NCBI GenBank assembly: GCA_945903885.1
Contig: CAMDPB010000080.1
Location: forward strand, 1-5,797
Origin: Candidatus Finniella inopinata
Lineage (GTDB): Bacteria > Pseudomonadota > Alphaproteobacteria > Paracaedibacterales > CAITNM01
Length of the DNA stretch: 5,797 nt
Direction of reading: 5' to 3'
Made by a program: the position numbers and the translations under genes. Under the pieces are notes generated by a model. That model made no database searches, was not told the DNA's origin, and saw nothing but the letters and a program-made list of their open reading frames with translations. Of the stretch, positions 1-5,797 are shown piece by piece (the stretch's first letter is position 1; each line of letters begins with the position of its first letter).

Positions 1-260
1 ATGTTCAAACGTTTAATCAGATGCGTCTCAACGCCAATCTGGTTTAAACGCTGCATCAACAGTTCAGAAAAACGATTGTTTAACGCGCCATGGGCGCTGG
101 ATGCCTGCAAGTCTTCCTTTTGGTCAAGGCTATCCTTAAAATACAAAACCAGAGTGCCTGGCTCGGGACCATCAAATAGTATTTTTGTGCGACCGTTAAA
201 TAACTCTTTACGGCGGGTTTGCTGGCGTGCATTGGTAAAATTTTGGATGTCTTGCGTCAT
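1..260 (-). CDS. purC: SAICAR synthetase PurC (phosphoribosylaminoimidazole-succinocarboxamide synthase), 5' part only
   Basis: This is the N-terminal 86 codons of a PurC-like protein; the gene continues past the left edge. PurC is a cytosolic enzyme of purine synthesis that joins CAIR and aspartate with ATP. Visible family features are GRTKILFDGPEPGT at residues about 23-36, the glycine-rich ATP-binding start with a conserved lysine, then YFKD (40-43), ALNNRFSE (59-66) and a GVETHLIKRLN strand (76-86). These closely resemble alphaproteobacterial PurC. The start is ATG at 258-260, with GAGG at 267-270 six bases upstream. Oddities: about 16 residues precede the usual start of the domain, the first lysine of the common GKAK motif is arginine, and the segment usually resembling DDATAFN...GKG reads DSLDQKEDLQASSAHG. 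It could be the sole PurC or a divergent paralog; the missing two thirds would decide. Confidence 0.85.
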   Translation of the reverse strand, partial: MTQDIQNFTNARQQTRRKELFNGRTKILFDGPEPGTLVLYFKDSLDQKEDLQASSAHGALNNRFSELLMQRLNQIGVETHLIKRLN

Positions 261-265
261 TGGAG

Positions 266-270
266 ACCTC
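266..270 (-). promoter_or_regulatory. Ribosome binding site of purC
   Basis: The minus strand reads GAGGT followed by CTCCA and then ATG. The purine-rich core is about six bases from the start codon, which supports the ATG at 258-260 as the start of purC. Confidence 0.6.
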
Positions 271-296
271 AATCAGACTGACATTACCTTAGCATA

Positions 297-325
297 CATA
301 TAGCAAGCCTATGCTGATTTTACAA
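297..325 (-). promoter_or_regulatory. Candidate sigma70-type promoter of purC
   Basis: On the minus strand TTGTAA (320-325) and TATATG (297-302) are separated by 17 bases. Each matches the -35 or -10 consensus at 4 of 6 positions. It would give a leader of about 30 nt ahead of purC. The matches are modest in an AT-rich gap, and read-through from the tRNA-Ser gene on the same strand is equally possible. Confidence 0.35.
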
Positions 326-383
326 GTTTTTCATTGAACATTTAAAGTCTTTGGATATATGAGGGTGGTGCTGAATCATGGAA

Positions 384-475
384 TGGCGGAGAGAGGGGGA
401 TTCGAACCCCCGATAAGGTTTAAACCCTATGACGGTTTAGCAAACCGTTGCCTTAAGCCACTCGGCCATCTCTCC
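384..475 (-). tRNA. tRNA-Ser(GCU), CCA encoded
   Basis: The minus strand folds as a complete class II tRNA. The acceptor stem GGAGAGA (469-475) pairs with TCTCTCC (388-394). The D-arm contains GGCCGAGTGGCTTAAGGC. The anticodon stem ACGGT/ACCGT encloses TTGCTAA, with anticodon GCT at 439-441, reading AGC and AGU codons. The long variable arm is a near-palindrome ATAGGGT/ACCTTAT with one G-U pair, as expected for serine tRNAs. The T-arm is GGGGG TTCGAAT CCCCC. The discriminator base is G (387), the usual serine identity base, followed by encoded CCA (384-386). It shares its strand with purC, 123 bases upstream of that gene's start. No hairpin terminator is visible after it. Confidence 0.97.
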
Positions 476-484
476 GTGACTATA

Positions 485-513
485 TTTGTATTATCCCTAC
501 AAATACTTGTCAA
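485..513 (-). promoter_or_regulatory. Promoter of tRNA-Ser(GCU)
   Basis: On the minus strand a perfect -35 hexamer TTGACA (508-513) is followed after exactly 17 bases by TACAAA (485-490), a 4 of 6 match to the -10 consensus. The -10 box ends nine bases before the mature tRNA 5' end, so transcription would start a few bases upstream of the mature end. The position fits a stable-RNA promoter. An overlapping GATAAT (5 of 6) lies only 12 bases from the -35 box and is too close to use with it. Confidence 0.65.
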
Positions 514-546
514 CTCATGAAGGGTAATAAATTGTTAAGAATGTCA

Positions 547-575
547 TTGGCTACTAATAAAAAACATGCTTAAAT
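547..575 (+). promoter_or_regulatory. Weak candidate promoter of the RodZ-like gene
   Basis: TTGGCT (547-552) and TTAAAT (570-575) are 17 bases apart, each matching consensus at 4 of 6. Transcription would start near 582, which would favour translation from ATG 607 over the GTG at 586. The region is AT-rich, so chance matches are likely. Confidence 0.25.
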
Positions 576-606
576 ACCACGGTAGGTGTTTTTTACTTGG
601 TGTGTT

Positions 607-1077
607 ATGGGTAGTGCAACGGCGCAAGTTCTGGATGATGTTGAAAAGGACGCAATACCTGAGACGTTGGGGCTTATGTTCAAAACCAAAAGAACAAATC
701 AGAAAATAACCCTTGAGGTTATTTCAGAGCAGTTGAAAATTCGTAAAGTTTTTCTACAAGCCATTGAAAATGAACAGTTTGATGAGCTGCCAGGTGGAGT
801 TTACACCATTGGCTTTATTCGTTCATATGCTAAGTATTTAAACCTTGATCATGACGCAATTATCGAGCAATTAAAGGATGAAAGTTTTTTTACCCCTGTT
901 CAGTTGACAACTGTAGGAGATGAGCAACATTTTCCAACTAATCGATTTGTTCCGAGTGGCATGGTATTTATAGGTCTGTTGTTGCTTGCTTTGTGTGCTA
1001 TATCTGCCTACTTTTTTTTAGATGAAGCGCCACTTCATATCAATTGGCCTAATACAGAATCAAAAGCAGCCTTGTAA
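607..1077 (+). CDS. Short RodZ-like protein: HTH domain plus one membrane helix, no periplasmic domain
   Basis: The 156-residue product has the RodZ-type helix-turn-helix at residues about 20-88. Visible marks are LGLMFKTKR, ITLEVISEQLKIRKVFLQAIE, FDELPGGVYTIGFIRSYAKYLNLD and a following helix. A single hydrophobic helix lies at about 118-138 (GMVFIGLLLLALCAISAYFF), leaving only some 18 residues outside. Full RodZ proteins use the cytoplasmic HTH to bind MreB and carry a further periplasmic domain, commonly about 300 residues in all; here that part is absent. The stop is followed after 2 nt by the end of the convergent photolyase gene, so a hidden continuation is unlikely. I prefer ATG 607 because it begins shortly before the domain. 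A GTG at 586 in the same frame would add seven residues; neither has a good ribosome binding site. Function in cell shape is an inference from the domain; a membrane-bound regulator is an alternative. Confidence 0.8.
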   Translation: MGSATAQVLDDVEKDAIPETLGLMFKTKRTNQKITLEVISEQLKIRKVFLQAIENEQFDELPGGVYTIGFIRSYAKYLNLDHDAIIEQLKDESFFTPVQLTTVGDEQHFPTNRFVPSGMVFIGLLLLALCAISAYFFLDEAPLHINWPNTESKAAL

Positions 1078-1079
1078 AA

Positions 1080-2519
1080 TTAAGGATCTTGGATCTTCTT
1101 AGTTTTTTTGTAAGCTTGTAGTGCTATATTTCTTGATTGTTCCAGATTGATTATAGGATTTGGATAAGTTTTTCCTAATACAATTCCGCAATTTTCTAGA
1201 ATGTTTTTGGGAGCTTTCCAGGGGTTGAAGAGGTATTTATTGGGTAATTTTTCCAATTCAGGCACAAAGTGGCGTGTATATTGACCTTCTGGGTCAAATT
1301 TTTCTCCCTGAGTAATTGGATTGAATATTCTAAAGTATGGAGCCGCATCTGCTCCAGAGCCAGCAATCCATTGCCAACTTGCACTGTTATTTGCAAGATC
1401 TGCATCAACCAAGCAATCCCAAAACCAATCACGGCCATGATGCCAATGAACCAATAAGTTTTTAACTAAGAAAGACCCCACAATCATTCTGACCCGATTA
1501 TGCATGTAGCCCGTTTGCCATAGTTCACGCATGCCTGCATCAACAATAGGATAGCCAGTTTGACCTGTTTTCCATGCATTTACATACTCATGGTTATCTA
1601 TCCAGGGAAAATTATCAAAAGTGCTTTGAAAATTTTTATAGGGCAAATCGGGAAAATGGTAAAGCAGAGAATGAGAAAATTCTCGCCAACCGAGTTCACT
1701 TAAAAAACAATCAACATCAGAAGTATAGCCTTGATCCATATTTTTAATTTGAGCGCTATGCCATGCTTGGTTAGGAGATATTTCTCCAAAATGTAAGTGC
1801 GGGGATAGCCTGGAAACATTTTTTTTGAAAGGGTAATTTCTATTTTCTTTATAATTTTTTAAACCATTATCAGTAAAATTTATTAGCCTTTCTTGAGCGG
1901 CTTTTTCACCAATTTTCCAACATGACTCTATGGGCTTATTCCATTTTGTGGTTGGTAATAAATTAAGGTTTTCGATAGTGGTTTTGTTATTAATATCTTT
2001 TACTATTTCTAAATTTTCGGGCTTGGGTAATGGTAAGCGAGGTGCCGATGTTTGCAAACATCCTCTATTATAAAAGGGAGTGAACACTTTATATGGTGTG
2101 CGATCTTTTTTTAAGTTTTCCCAAGGTTCCCAGAGCAATGACCCGTTAAAGCTTTTGCATTCAATATTTTTATTTTTTAATTTTTCTTTTATTTCTGAAT
2201 CATTTTTGATCCGCCACGGTTCGTAACATCTATTCCAATAAACAGCATTTGCAGAGGTGTTATGAAGAATTTGAAAAATAATATCCTTAGAGTTACCAGC
2301 ATACAGATTTAGCGAGTTCGATAGGCTTTCATTTAAAGCTTTCAGAGAATGATGCAGCCATAAGCGACTAGCGCCACCCATTTTGAATGATTCTGCTTCT
2401 TGGTCATCCAATATATAAATAGGTACCACCCTACCATTTTGGGCGGCTTCAAAAAGGCCTGGATTATCAGAAATTCGTAGATCCTGACGAAACCAGAAAA
2501 TGGTTGTTTTATTGGACAT
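1080..2519 (-). CDS. phr: Class I CPD photolyase (deoxyribodipyrimidine photo-lyase)
   Basis: The 479-residue protein matches the length of bacterial class I photolyases (E. coli PhrB has 472). These enzymes use blue light and reduced FAD to split cyclobutane pyrimidine dimers in DNA. Residues 1 to about 135 form the antenna-binding alpha/beta domain (starts with TIFWFRQDLRISDN). The helical FAD domain spans about 205-475, with LSPHLHFGEISP (238-249), the substrate-side ELGWREF (275-281), TGYPIVDAGMREL, MHNRVRM (339-345) and DADLANNSASWQW (372-384). The electron-transfer tryptophans fall at W306, W359 and W382, and the flavin-contacting asparagine at N378, the same numbers as in E. coli. No catalytic residue is missing, so activity is expected. 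The second chromophore cannot be read from the sequence. The gene is last in the minus-strand array, 27 nt after the tspO-like gene. The ATG at 2517-2519 is sound, but its ribosome binding site is weak (AGAAA). A 300-base sample counts about 33% GC. Confidence 0.95.
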   Translation of the reverse strand: MSNKTTIFWFRQDLRISDNPGLFEAAQNGRVVPIYILDDQEAESFKMGGASRLWLHHSLKALNESLSNSLNLYAGNSKDIIFQILHNTSANAVYWNRCYEPWRIKNDSEIKEKLKNKNIECKSFNGSLLWEPWENLKKDRTPYKVFTPFYNRGCLQTSAPRLPLPKPENLEIVKDINNKTTIENLNLLPTTKWNKPIESCWKIGEKAAQERLINFTDNGLKNYKENRNYPFKKNVSRLSPHLHFGEISPNQAWHSAQIKNMDQGYTSDVDCFLSELGWREFSHSLLYHFPDLPYKNFQSTFDNFPWIDNHEYVNAWKTGQTGYPIVDAGMRELWQTGYMHNRVRMIVGSFLVKNLLVHWHHGRDWFWDCLVDADLANNSASWQWIAGSGADAAPYFRIFNPITQGEKFDPEGQYTRHFVPELEKLPNKYLFNPWKAPKNILENCGIVLGKTYPNPIINLEQSRNIALQAYKKTKKIQDP

Positions 2520-2546
2520 TTTATTTTTTCTGAGCTTGGTTTATGT

Positions 2547-3011
2547 TTAATTAATTTTCCATATGATGAAATTCAGATATCCGGCAAAAATCAACCAGAT
2601 GGTATACGGAGTCATCATAGATGTGACAAAGAAATACTCTTTTTTTGCTCTGATTATTATGAGCAAATTTATTGAAATCATGGAAAGTATTAAGAAGAAA
2701 GCTAATCCAATTAATTTCCATTCAAAAAAAATAGGAGTCCATATCCAATTAAGCAGTAATTGGATTGAGTACATTTTTAGTAAGGGTCTTATAGCTGGTT
2801 CATGACGACGTTTCCAAAAAAAACTACCTGCTAAAGCAATCATGATGTAAAGAAGTGTCCATGCAATGGGAAAAACCTTTGGAGAAGGTGAAGCTAGGCT
2901 TTTGTGCAGAGAAGAATACCAATGCATATTTGCTTTTGTTATTTTGCCGAGACCAAATCCAACAAATTGCAACAAGGCAATCCAGATAAAATTAGAAACC
3001 ATAATTTTCAT
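2547..3011 (-). CDS. tspO: TspO/MBR family membrane protein
   Basis: The 154-residue hydrophobic protein has the five membrane helices of the TspO/MBR (tryptophan-rich sensory, peripheral benzodiazepine receptor-like) family, at residues about 7-23, 46-64, 77-95, 99-121 and 127-150. Family marks are the loop SPSPKVFPIAWTLLYIM (41-57), IQLLLNWIWTPIFF (83-96) and the last helix with PYTIWLIFAGYLNFIIWKIN (135-154). Length is near the usual 160. TspO proteins bind porphyrins and have been linked to tetrapyrrole handling and light or oxidative stress; the exact role here is not shown. It lies 48 nt after glmM and 27 nt before phr with no terminator in either gap, so it is probably in the same transcript. 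The start could be ATG 3011 or, in the same frame, ATG 3002; neither has a strong ribosome binding site. It is AT-rich, about 33% GC in a 300-base sample. Confidence 0.88.
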   Translation of the reverse strand: MKIMVSNFIWIALLQFVGFGLGKITKANMHWYSSLHKSLASPSPKVFPIAWTLLYIMIALAGSFFWKRRHEPAIRPLLKMYSIQLLLNWIWTPIFFEWKLIGLAFFLILSMISINLLIIIRAKKEYFFVTSMMTPYTIWLIFAGYLNFIIWKIN

Positions 3012-3059
3012 TCTTATTTTCTATATTATGTTTTTTCCGAACCTAAATAATTACTGGTT

Positions 3060-4430
3060 TTATGTATCTAAGGCTACATCAAGATCAGAAATTGTTCCAC
3101 TTATTGTGTTAATAACTTCATTCAATAAGCTTGAATCATCTCCTTGGGCCATGATGCGAATAAGTGGTTCTGTGCCAGATTGTCTAACAAGAAGTTTTCC
3201 AAAGCGGTCAAGGCGAATTTTAGCATCGTCAATTACTAATCGAATACGATCATCATTTAAGTTGATAGTATGTTTTGTGCGTATATTACGTAAGATTTGC
3301 GGCACTGGCTCAAAGGTCTTCCCAATAGCGCTTGCAGGCATATTAGTGGCCACCATAAGAGCAAGTACTTGTAGTGCCGCCAATAATCCATCACCAGTTG
3401 TAGTGTAATCGCTTAATATAATATGGCCAGACTGCTCTCCGCCAACATTGCACCCTTTGATCTGCATCATTTCTAGCACATGCTTATCCCCGATATTTGA
3501 ACGGAATAGTTGTAATCCTTTGCTAGAAAGATATCTTTCCAAACCTAAGTTTGACATGTGAGTAGCAACAATTCCATTGCCTTTCAAAAGGTCTTGTTCG
3601 TACCAAAGTTTAGCAATTAGTGCCATAATTTGATCACCATCTAGAACCTGACCATTTTCATCAACAGCAATAAGACGGTCAGCATCCCCATCAAGTGCAA
3701 TGCCGATATGAGCTTTATGCTCTAACACAGCATTTTGTAAGGGTAAAATATGCGTTGCGCCGCAATCTAAGTTAATGATAACACCATTTGGCGTATTGCC
3801 TATGGCAATAACGTCCGCTCCTAATTCCCATAATACTTGTGGTGCAACTTTGTAAGCAGCCCCGTTTGCACAATCAACGACAATTTTTAATCCATCAAGG
3901 CGCATTCCTTTAGGAAAACTTGACTTCACGAATTCATTGTAACGTCCCAAAGCGTCATCAACGCGTCGTGCTTTTCCAAAATCTTTTGCGCTCGCTAAGG
4001 AGAAATTATTTTTGTGGGTTAGTTCTTCAATATATTGCTCATTTTGACCGTTAAGTTTAAATCCTTGAGCATCAAAAAATTTAATGCCATTGTCTTGAAA
4101 TGGATTATGCGATGCAGAAATCATTACGCCTAAGTGTGCACGCAATGTGCGGGTTAGCATTGCCACTGCGGGAGTTGGCAGGGGGCCTAGCAACATCACA
4201 TCAACGCCCATACTTACAAAACCAGACGTTAAAGCTGACTCCAGCATATACCCAGAAAGTCGAGTGTCTTTTCCAATGACAACGGTGTGTCGATGCTGCG
4301 ACGATGTTGCAAGCTGTGTGTTTTCTTGCAAATATTGTGCTGCAGCCATGGCAACTTTTAAAATTACGTCAGTGGTCATTGGTGGCTCGTTAACTGTTCC
4401 GCGCATACCATCTGTCCCAAATAATTTCAT
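3060..4430 (-). CDS. glmM: Phosphoglucosamine mutase GlmM
   Basis: This 456-residue enzyme interconverts glucosamine-6-phosphate and glucosamine-1-phosphate in the cytosol, the step toward UDP-GlcNAc for peptidoglycan and lipopolysaccharide. The four signature elements of the phosphohexomutase family are intact: the phosphoserine loop ISASHNP with catalytic S107 (104-110), the metal loop DGDADR (247-252), the sugar-binding GGEQSGH (330-336) and the phosphate-binding [10 protein letters not shown] (416-425). The start [10 protein letters not shown] is typical, and the length fits the family norm of about 445-450. Its ATG overlaps the mnmA stop as ATGA, and a strong ribosome binding site, GGAGGAG, lies inside mnmA five bases upstream. 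This indicates translational coupling. No glmS-type riboswitch or other leader is present. A 300-base sample counts about 42% GC. Confidence 0.97.
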   Translation of the reverse strand: MKLFGTDGMRGTVNEPPMTTDVILKVAMAAAQYLQENTQLATSSQHRHTVVIGKDTRLSGYMLESALTSGFVSMGVDVMLLGPLPTPAVAMLTRTLRAHLGVMISASHNPFQDNGIKFFDAQGFKLNGQNEQYIEELTHKNNFSLASAKDFGKARRVDDALGRYNEFVKSSFPKGMRLDGLKIVVDCANGAAYKVAPQVLWELGADVIAIGNTPNGVIINLDCGATHILPLQNAVLEHKAHIGIALDGDADRLIAVDENGQVLDGDQIMALIAKLWYEQDLLKGNGIVATHMSNLGLERYLSSKGLQLFRSNIGDKHVLEMMQIKGCNVGGEQSGHIILSDYTTTGDGLLAALQVLALMVATNMPASAIGKTFEPVPQILRNIRTKHTINLNDDRIRLVIDDAKIRLDRFGKLLVRQSGTEPLIRIMAQGDDSSLLNEVINTISGTISDLDVALDT

Positions 4431-5587
4431 AATTGCTCCTCCGGTTGTTGCAGGTGCTCAGATGTAATCCATCCCCCACCTAACACTTGATCGTTTTCAT
4501 AGAATACGCAAGCTTGCCCAGAAGCGACTCCGTATTCAGAATTTTCAAAGGTAACCATGGCGCATGTGGGGCTGGTTACTGTGACCGTTGCTTTAACGGG
4601 CGAGTGAGTTGATCGCACCTTTACCATGCACCTTAATCCATTGCGAAAATGTTCAAGACCTCTTAACCAATTCATTTCTTTCAAATAAATAGTACTAACA
4701 GCTAATGCTTCTCGAGGTCCTACCCACACTTGGTGTTTAACAGGATTTAACCTAATTACATAAAGTGGTTCTGGGGAAGAAACACCAAGTCCTTTTCGTT
4801 GACCAATTGTGTAGTTAATAATTCCTTCATGACGACCTAATACAGTGCCGTTAATATGGACAATGTCACCAGCATCAAGTGCTCCTGGTCTTAATCTACT
4901 GACAAGACTAGCGTAAGAACCATTAGGCACAAAGCAAATGTCTTGGCTATCAGGTTTCTCCGCTACGGTTAAACCAAATCGTGCAGCATGTTCACGTGTT
5001 TCGGGCTTTGGAAGCCCGCCCAATGGGAACCGCAAATACTCAAGCTGGGTTTGAGTTGTGGTAAACAAAAAATAGCTTTGGTCTCGACTGTGGTCTAGCG
5101 CTCTGTGCAGCTCAGCTCGCTGATTTACAAAACGTTGAACATAATGTCCAGTCACTAGGGCCTTAGCATCAAGGTCACGAGCTGTTTGTAACAAGTCTTT
5201 AAATTTTACTTTTTGATTGCAGCGCACACAAGGAATTGGAGTTTCTCCTTGCAGATACGAATCAACAAAATCATCAATAACTTTTTCGCGAAAAACACTT
5301 TCGTAGTCCAGCACATAATGGGGAAACCCCATTTTATCAGCAACAGTCCTGGCATCGTAAATGTCTTGACCGGCGCAGCAAGCACCTTTTTTGTTGATCA
5401 TAGCGCCGTGGTCGTACAATTGCAGAGTAATGCCCACAACGTCGTAGCCTGCTTCAACCATTAAGGCAGCAGCAACCGATGAGTCAACGCCACCAGACAT
5501 TGCAACAGCGATGCGCTCTCCTGGATTTACGCCATCAAGCGTAAAGCGCTTTGGGGGATTTTTTTTCGATAAGTTTGTATACAGCAT
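4427..5587 (-). CDS. mnmA: tRNA-specific 2-thiouridylase MnmA
   Basis: The 386-residue enzyme uses ATP and a relayed persulfide sulfur to thiolate uridine 34 in tRNA-Lys, -Glu and -Gln. The PP-loop SGGVDSS lies at 31-37. GACCAGQD (69-76) follows. The catalytic cysteines are C120 in TPIPCVRCN and C218 in SQDICFV, and TGHY (146-149) and IGQRKGLG (261-268) are also present. A C-terminal beta domain runs from about 285. The wording is alphaproteobacterial. The only usable start before the PP-loop is ATG 5587, giving about 24 residues before the domain and a 53-nt overlap with the upstream carrier gene. No ribosome binding site is visible there, so reinitiation after the upstream gene is likely. 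The stop overlaps the start of glmM (ATGA). A 300-base sample counts about 47% GC, the highest I counted here. Confidence 0.97.
   Translation of the reverse strand: MLYTNLSKKNPPKRFTLDGVNPGERIAVAMSGGVDSSVAAALMVEAGYDVVGITLQLYDHGAMINKKGACCAGQDIYDARTVADKMGFPHYVLDYESVFREKVIDDFVDSYLQGETPIPCVRCNQKVKFKDLLQTARDLDAKALVTGHYVQRFVNQRAELHRALDHSRDQSYFLFTTTQTQLEYLRFPLGGLPKPETREHAARFGLTVAEKPDSQDICFVPNGSYASLVSRLRPGALDAGDIVHINGTVLGRHEGIINYTIGQRKGLGVSSPEPLYVIRLNPVKHQVWVGPREALAVSTIYLKEMNWLRGLEHFRNGLRCMVKVRSTHSPVKATVTVTSPTCAMVTFENSEYGVASGQACVFYENDQVLGGGWITSEHLQQPEEQL
4436..4442 (-). promoter_or_regulatory. Ribosome binding site of glmM within mnmA
   Basis: The minus strand reads GGAGGAG, then CAATT and ATG. It is the strongest Shine-Dalgarno sequence noticed in the window. 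It lies in the last codons of mnmA, fixing the glmM start at 4430 and the ATGA overlap. Confidence 0.8.
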
Positions 5588-5797
5588 AAATAATCATCAA
5601 CGGGTAAAGCCACTCTAAAATACTGCCCAAGAAATTCATAATTTTTCCAAATCCAAGCAGAGACATAGCAAATCCCATGCATATGCTTGCAGTTAAACAA
5701 ATGTGGCGGTTTATTTGTTTTTTTAAAATATCTTTGTGCAAAAAATCTGTCCACATGGTTGTAAGCAAGGTGGCCGTTGCCATGCATGACACAGCTA
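5535..5797 (-). CDS. C-terminal part of a probable branched-chain amino acid carrier (LIVCS/BrnQ family), 5' part missing
   Basis: The reading frame is open from the right edge to a TAA at 5535-5537, about 87 codons. It has two hydrophobic segments, [15 protein letters not shown] near its start and [36 protein letters not shown] after a basic stretch. The order C..TA..LTT....FL, then SLLGF.KI.......L..YP..I, resembles the late helices of BrnQ, which import leucine, isoleucine and valine with sodium across the inner membrane. The protein ends soon after the YP helix, some 80 residues earlier than E. coli BrnQ. The reading direction and the overlap with mnmA make it the preceding gene of the same transcript. 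Recognition rests on a short fragment; another multi-helix transporter cannot be excluded. Confidence 0.65.
   Translation of the reverse strand, partial: AVSCMATATLLTTMWTDFLHKDILKKQINRHICLTASICMGFAMSLLGFGKIMNFLGSILEWLYPLMIIYAVYKLIEKKSPKALYA

Noticed and set aside
1..303. Plus-strand open frame of 100 codons starting at the left edge
   Set aside because: It lies antisense to the purC fragment, whose protein is clearly recognisable; the plus-strand translation has no family features.
416..432. Near-palindrome ATAAGGTTTAAACCCTAT as an operator
   Set aside because: It is the long variable arm of the tRNA-Ser gene.
586..606. GTG start at 586 for the RodZ-like gene
   Set aside because: It would add seven residues (MFFTWCV) not expected before this cytoplasmic domain, and no ribosome binding site precedes it; ATG 607 is preferred, though not proven.
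3012..3059. Possible terminator between glmM and the tspO-like gene
   Set aside because: The minus strand has a short A-run but no stem followed by a T-run; nothing there looks able to stop transcription.
2866..3408. Plus-strand open frame of 180 codons opposite tspO and glmM
   Set aside because: It spans the ends of two recognised minus-strand genes plus their gap and shows no domain; it is a shadow of those genes.
5527..5787. Second minus-strand open frame overlapping the carrier fragment
   Set aside because: It is histidine- and aromatic-rich without any recognisable pattern, while the neighbouring frame gives coherent membrane helices open to the window edge.

Overview
The window looks like chromosomal DNA of a moderately AT-rich alphaproteobacterium. 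The basis is the alphaproteobacterial wording of several proteins: PurC with a GPEPGT...YFKD N-terminus, MnmA with LQLYDHG and GACCAGQD, GlmM with the [20 protein letters not shown] stretch, and a photolyase with ASWQWIAGSGADAAPYFRIF. The low GC and a branched-chain amino-acid carrier of the LIVCS type would fit a host-associated lineage such as Holosporales. That placement is a guess from memory of family sequences, not the result of a search.

Layout from left to right. Positions 1-260 hold the 5' part of a purC-like gene on the minus strand, running off the left edge. A complete tRNA-Ser(GCU) gene with encoded CCA lies behind it on the same strand (384-475), with a good sigma70-type promoter at 485-513. 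A short RodZ-like gene (HTH plus one membrane helix, no periplasmic domain) runs on the plus strand from about 607 to 1077. The rest, 1080-5797, is a closely packed minus-strand array that reads, in transcription order: brnQ-like carrier (5' end outside the window), mnmA, glmM, tspO-like, phr. Genes overlap (brnQ/mnmA by 53 nt, mnmA/glmM by ATGA) or are separated by 48 and 27 nt, with no terminator visible between them, so one transcript is plausible. The last gene, phr, ends 2 nt from the convergent RodZ-like gene. No gene-free stretch exceeds 300 bases.

The array joins housekeeping functions (tRNA 2-thiouridine synthesis by MnmA, and the UDP-GlcNAc precursor step by GlmM for the cell envelope) to a light-related pair, a TspO/MBR membrane protein and a class I CPD photolyase with complete flavin and tryptophan-chain residues. 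Hand counts of 300-base samples give GC of about 47% in mnmA, 42% in glmM, and 33% in both tspO and phr. The last two may therefore be a separately acquired light-stress module attached to the end of a housekeeping operon. That is the most interesting point here. I see no CRISPR array, insertion sequence, phage gene, toxin-antitoxin pair or clearly new system.
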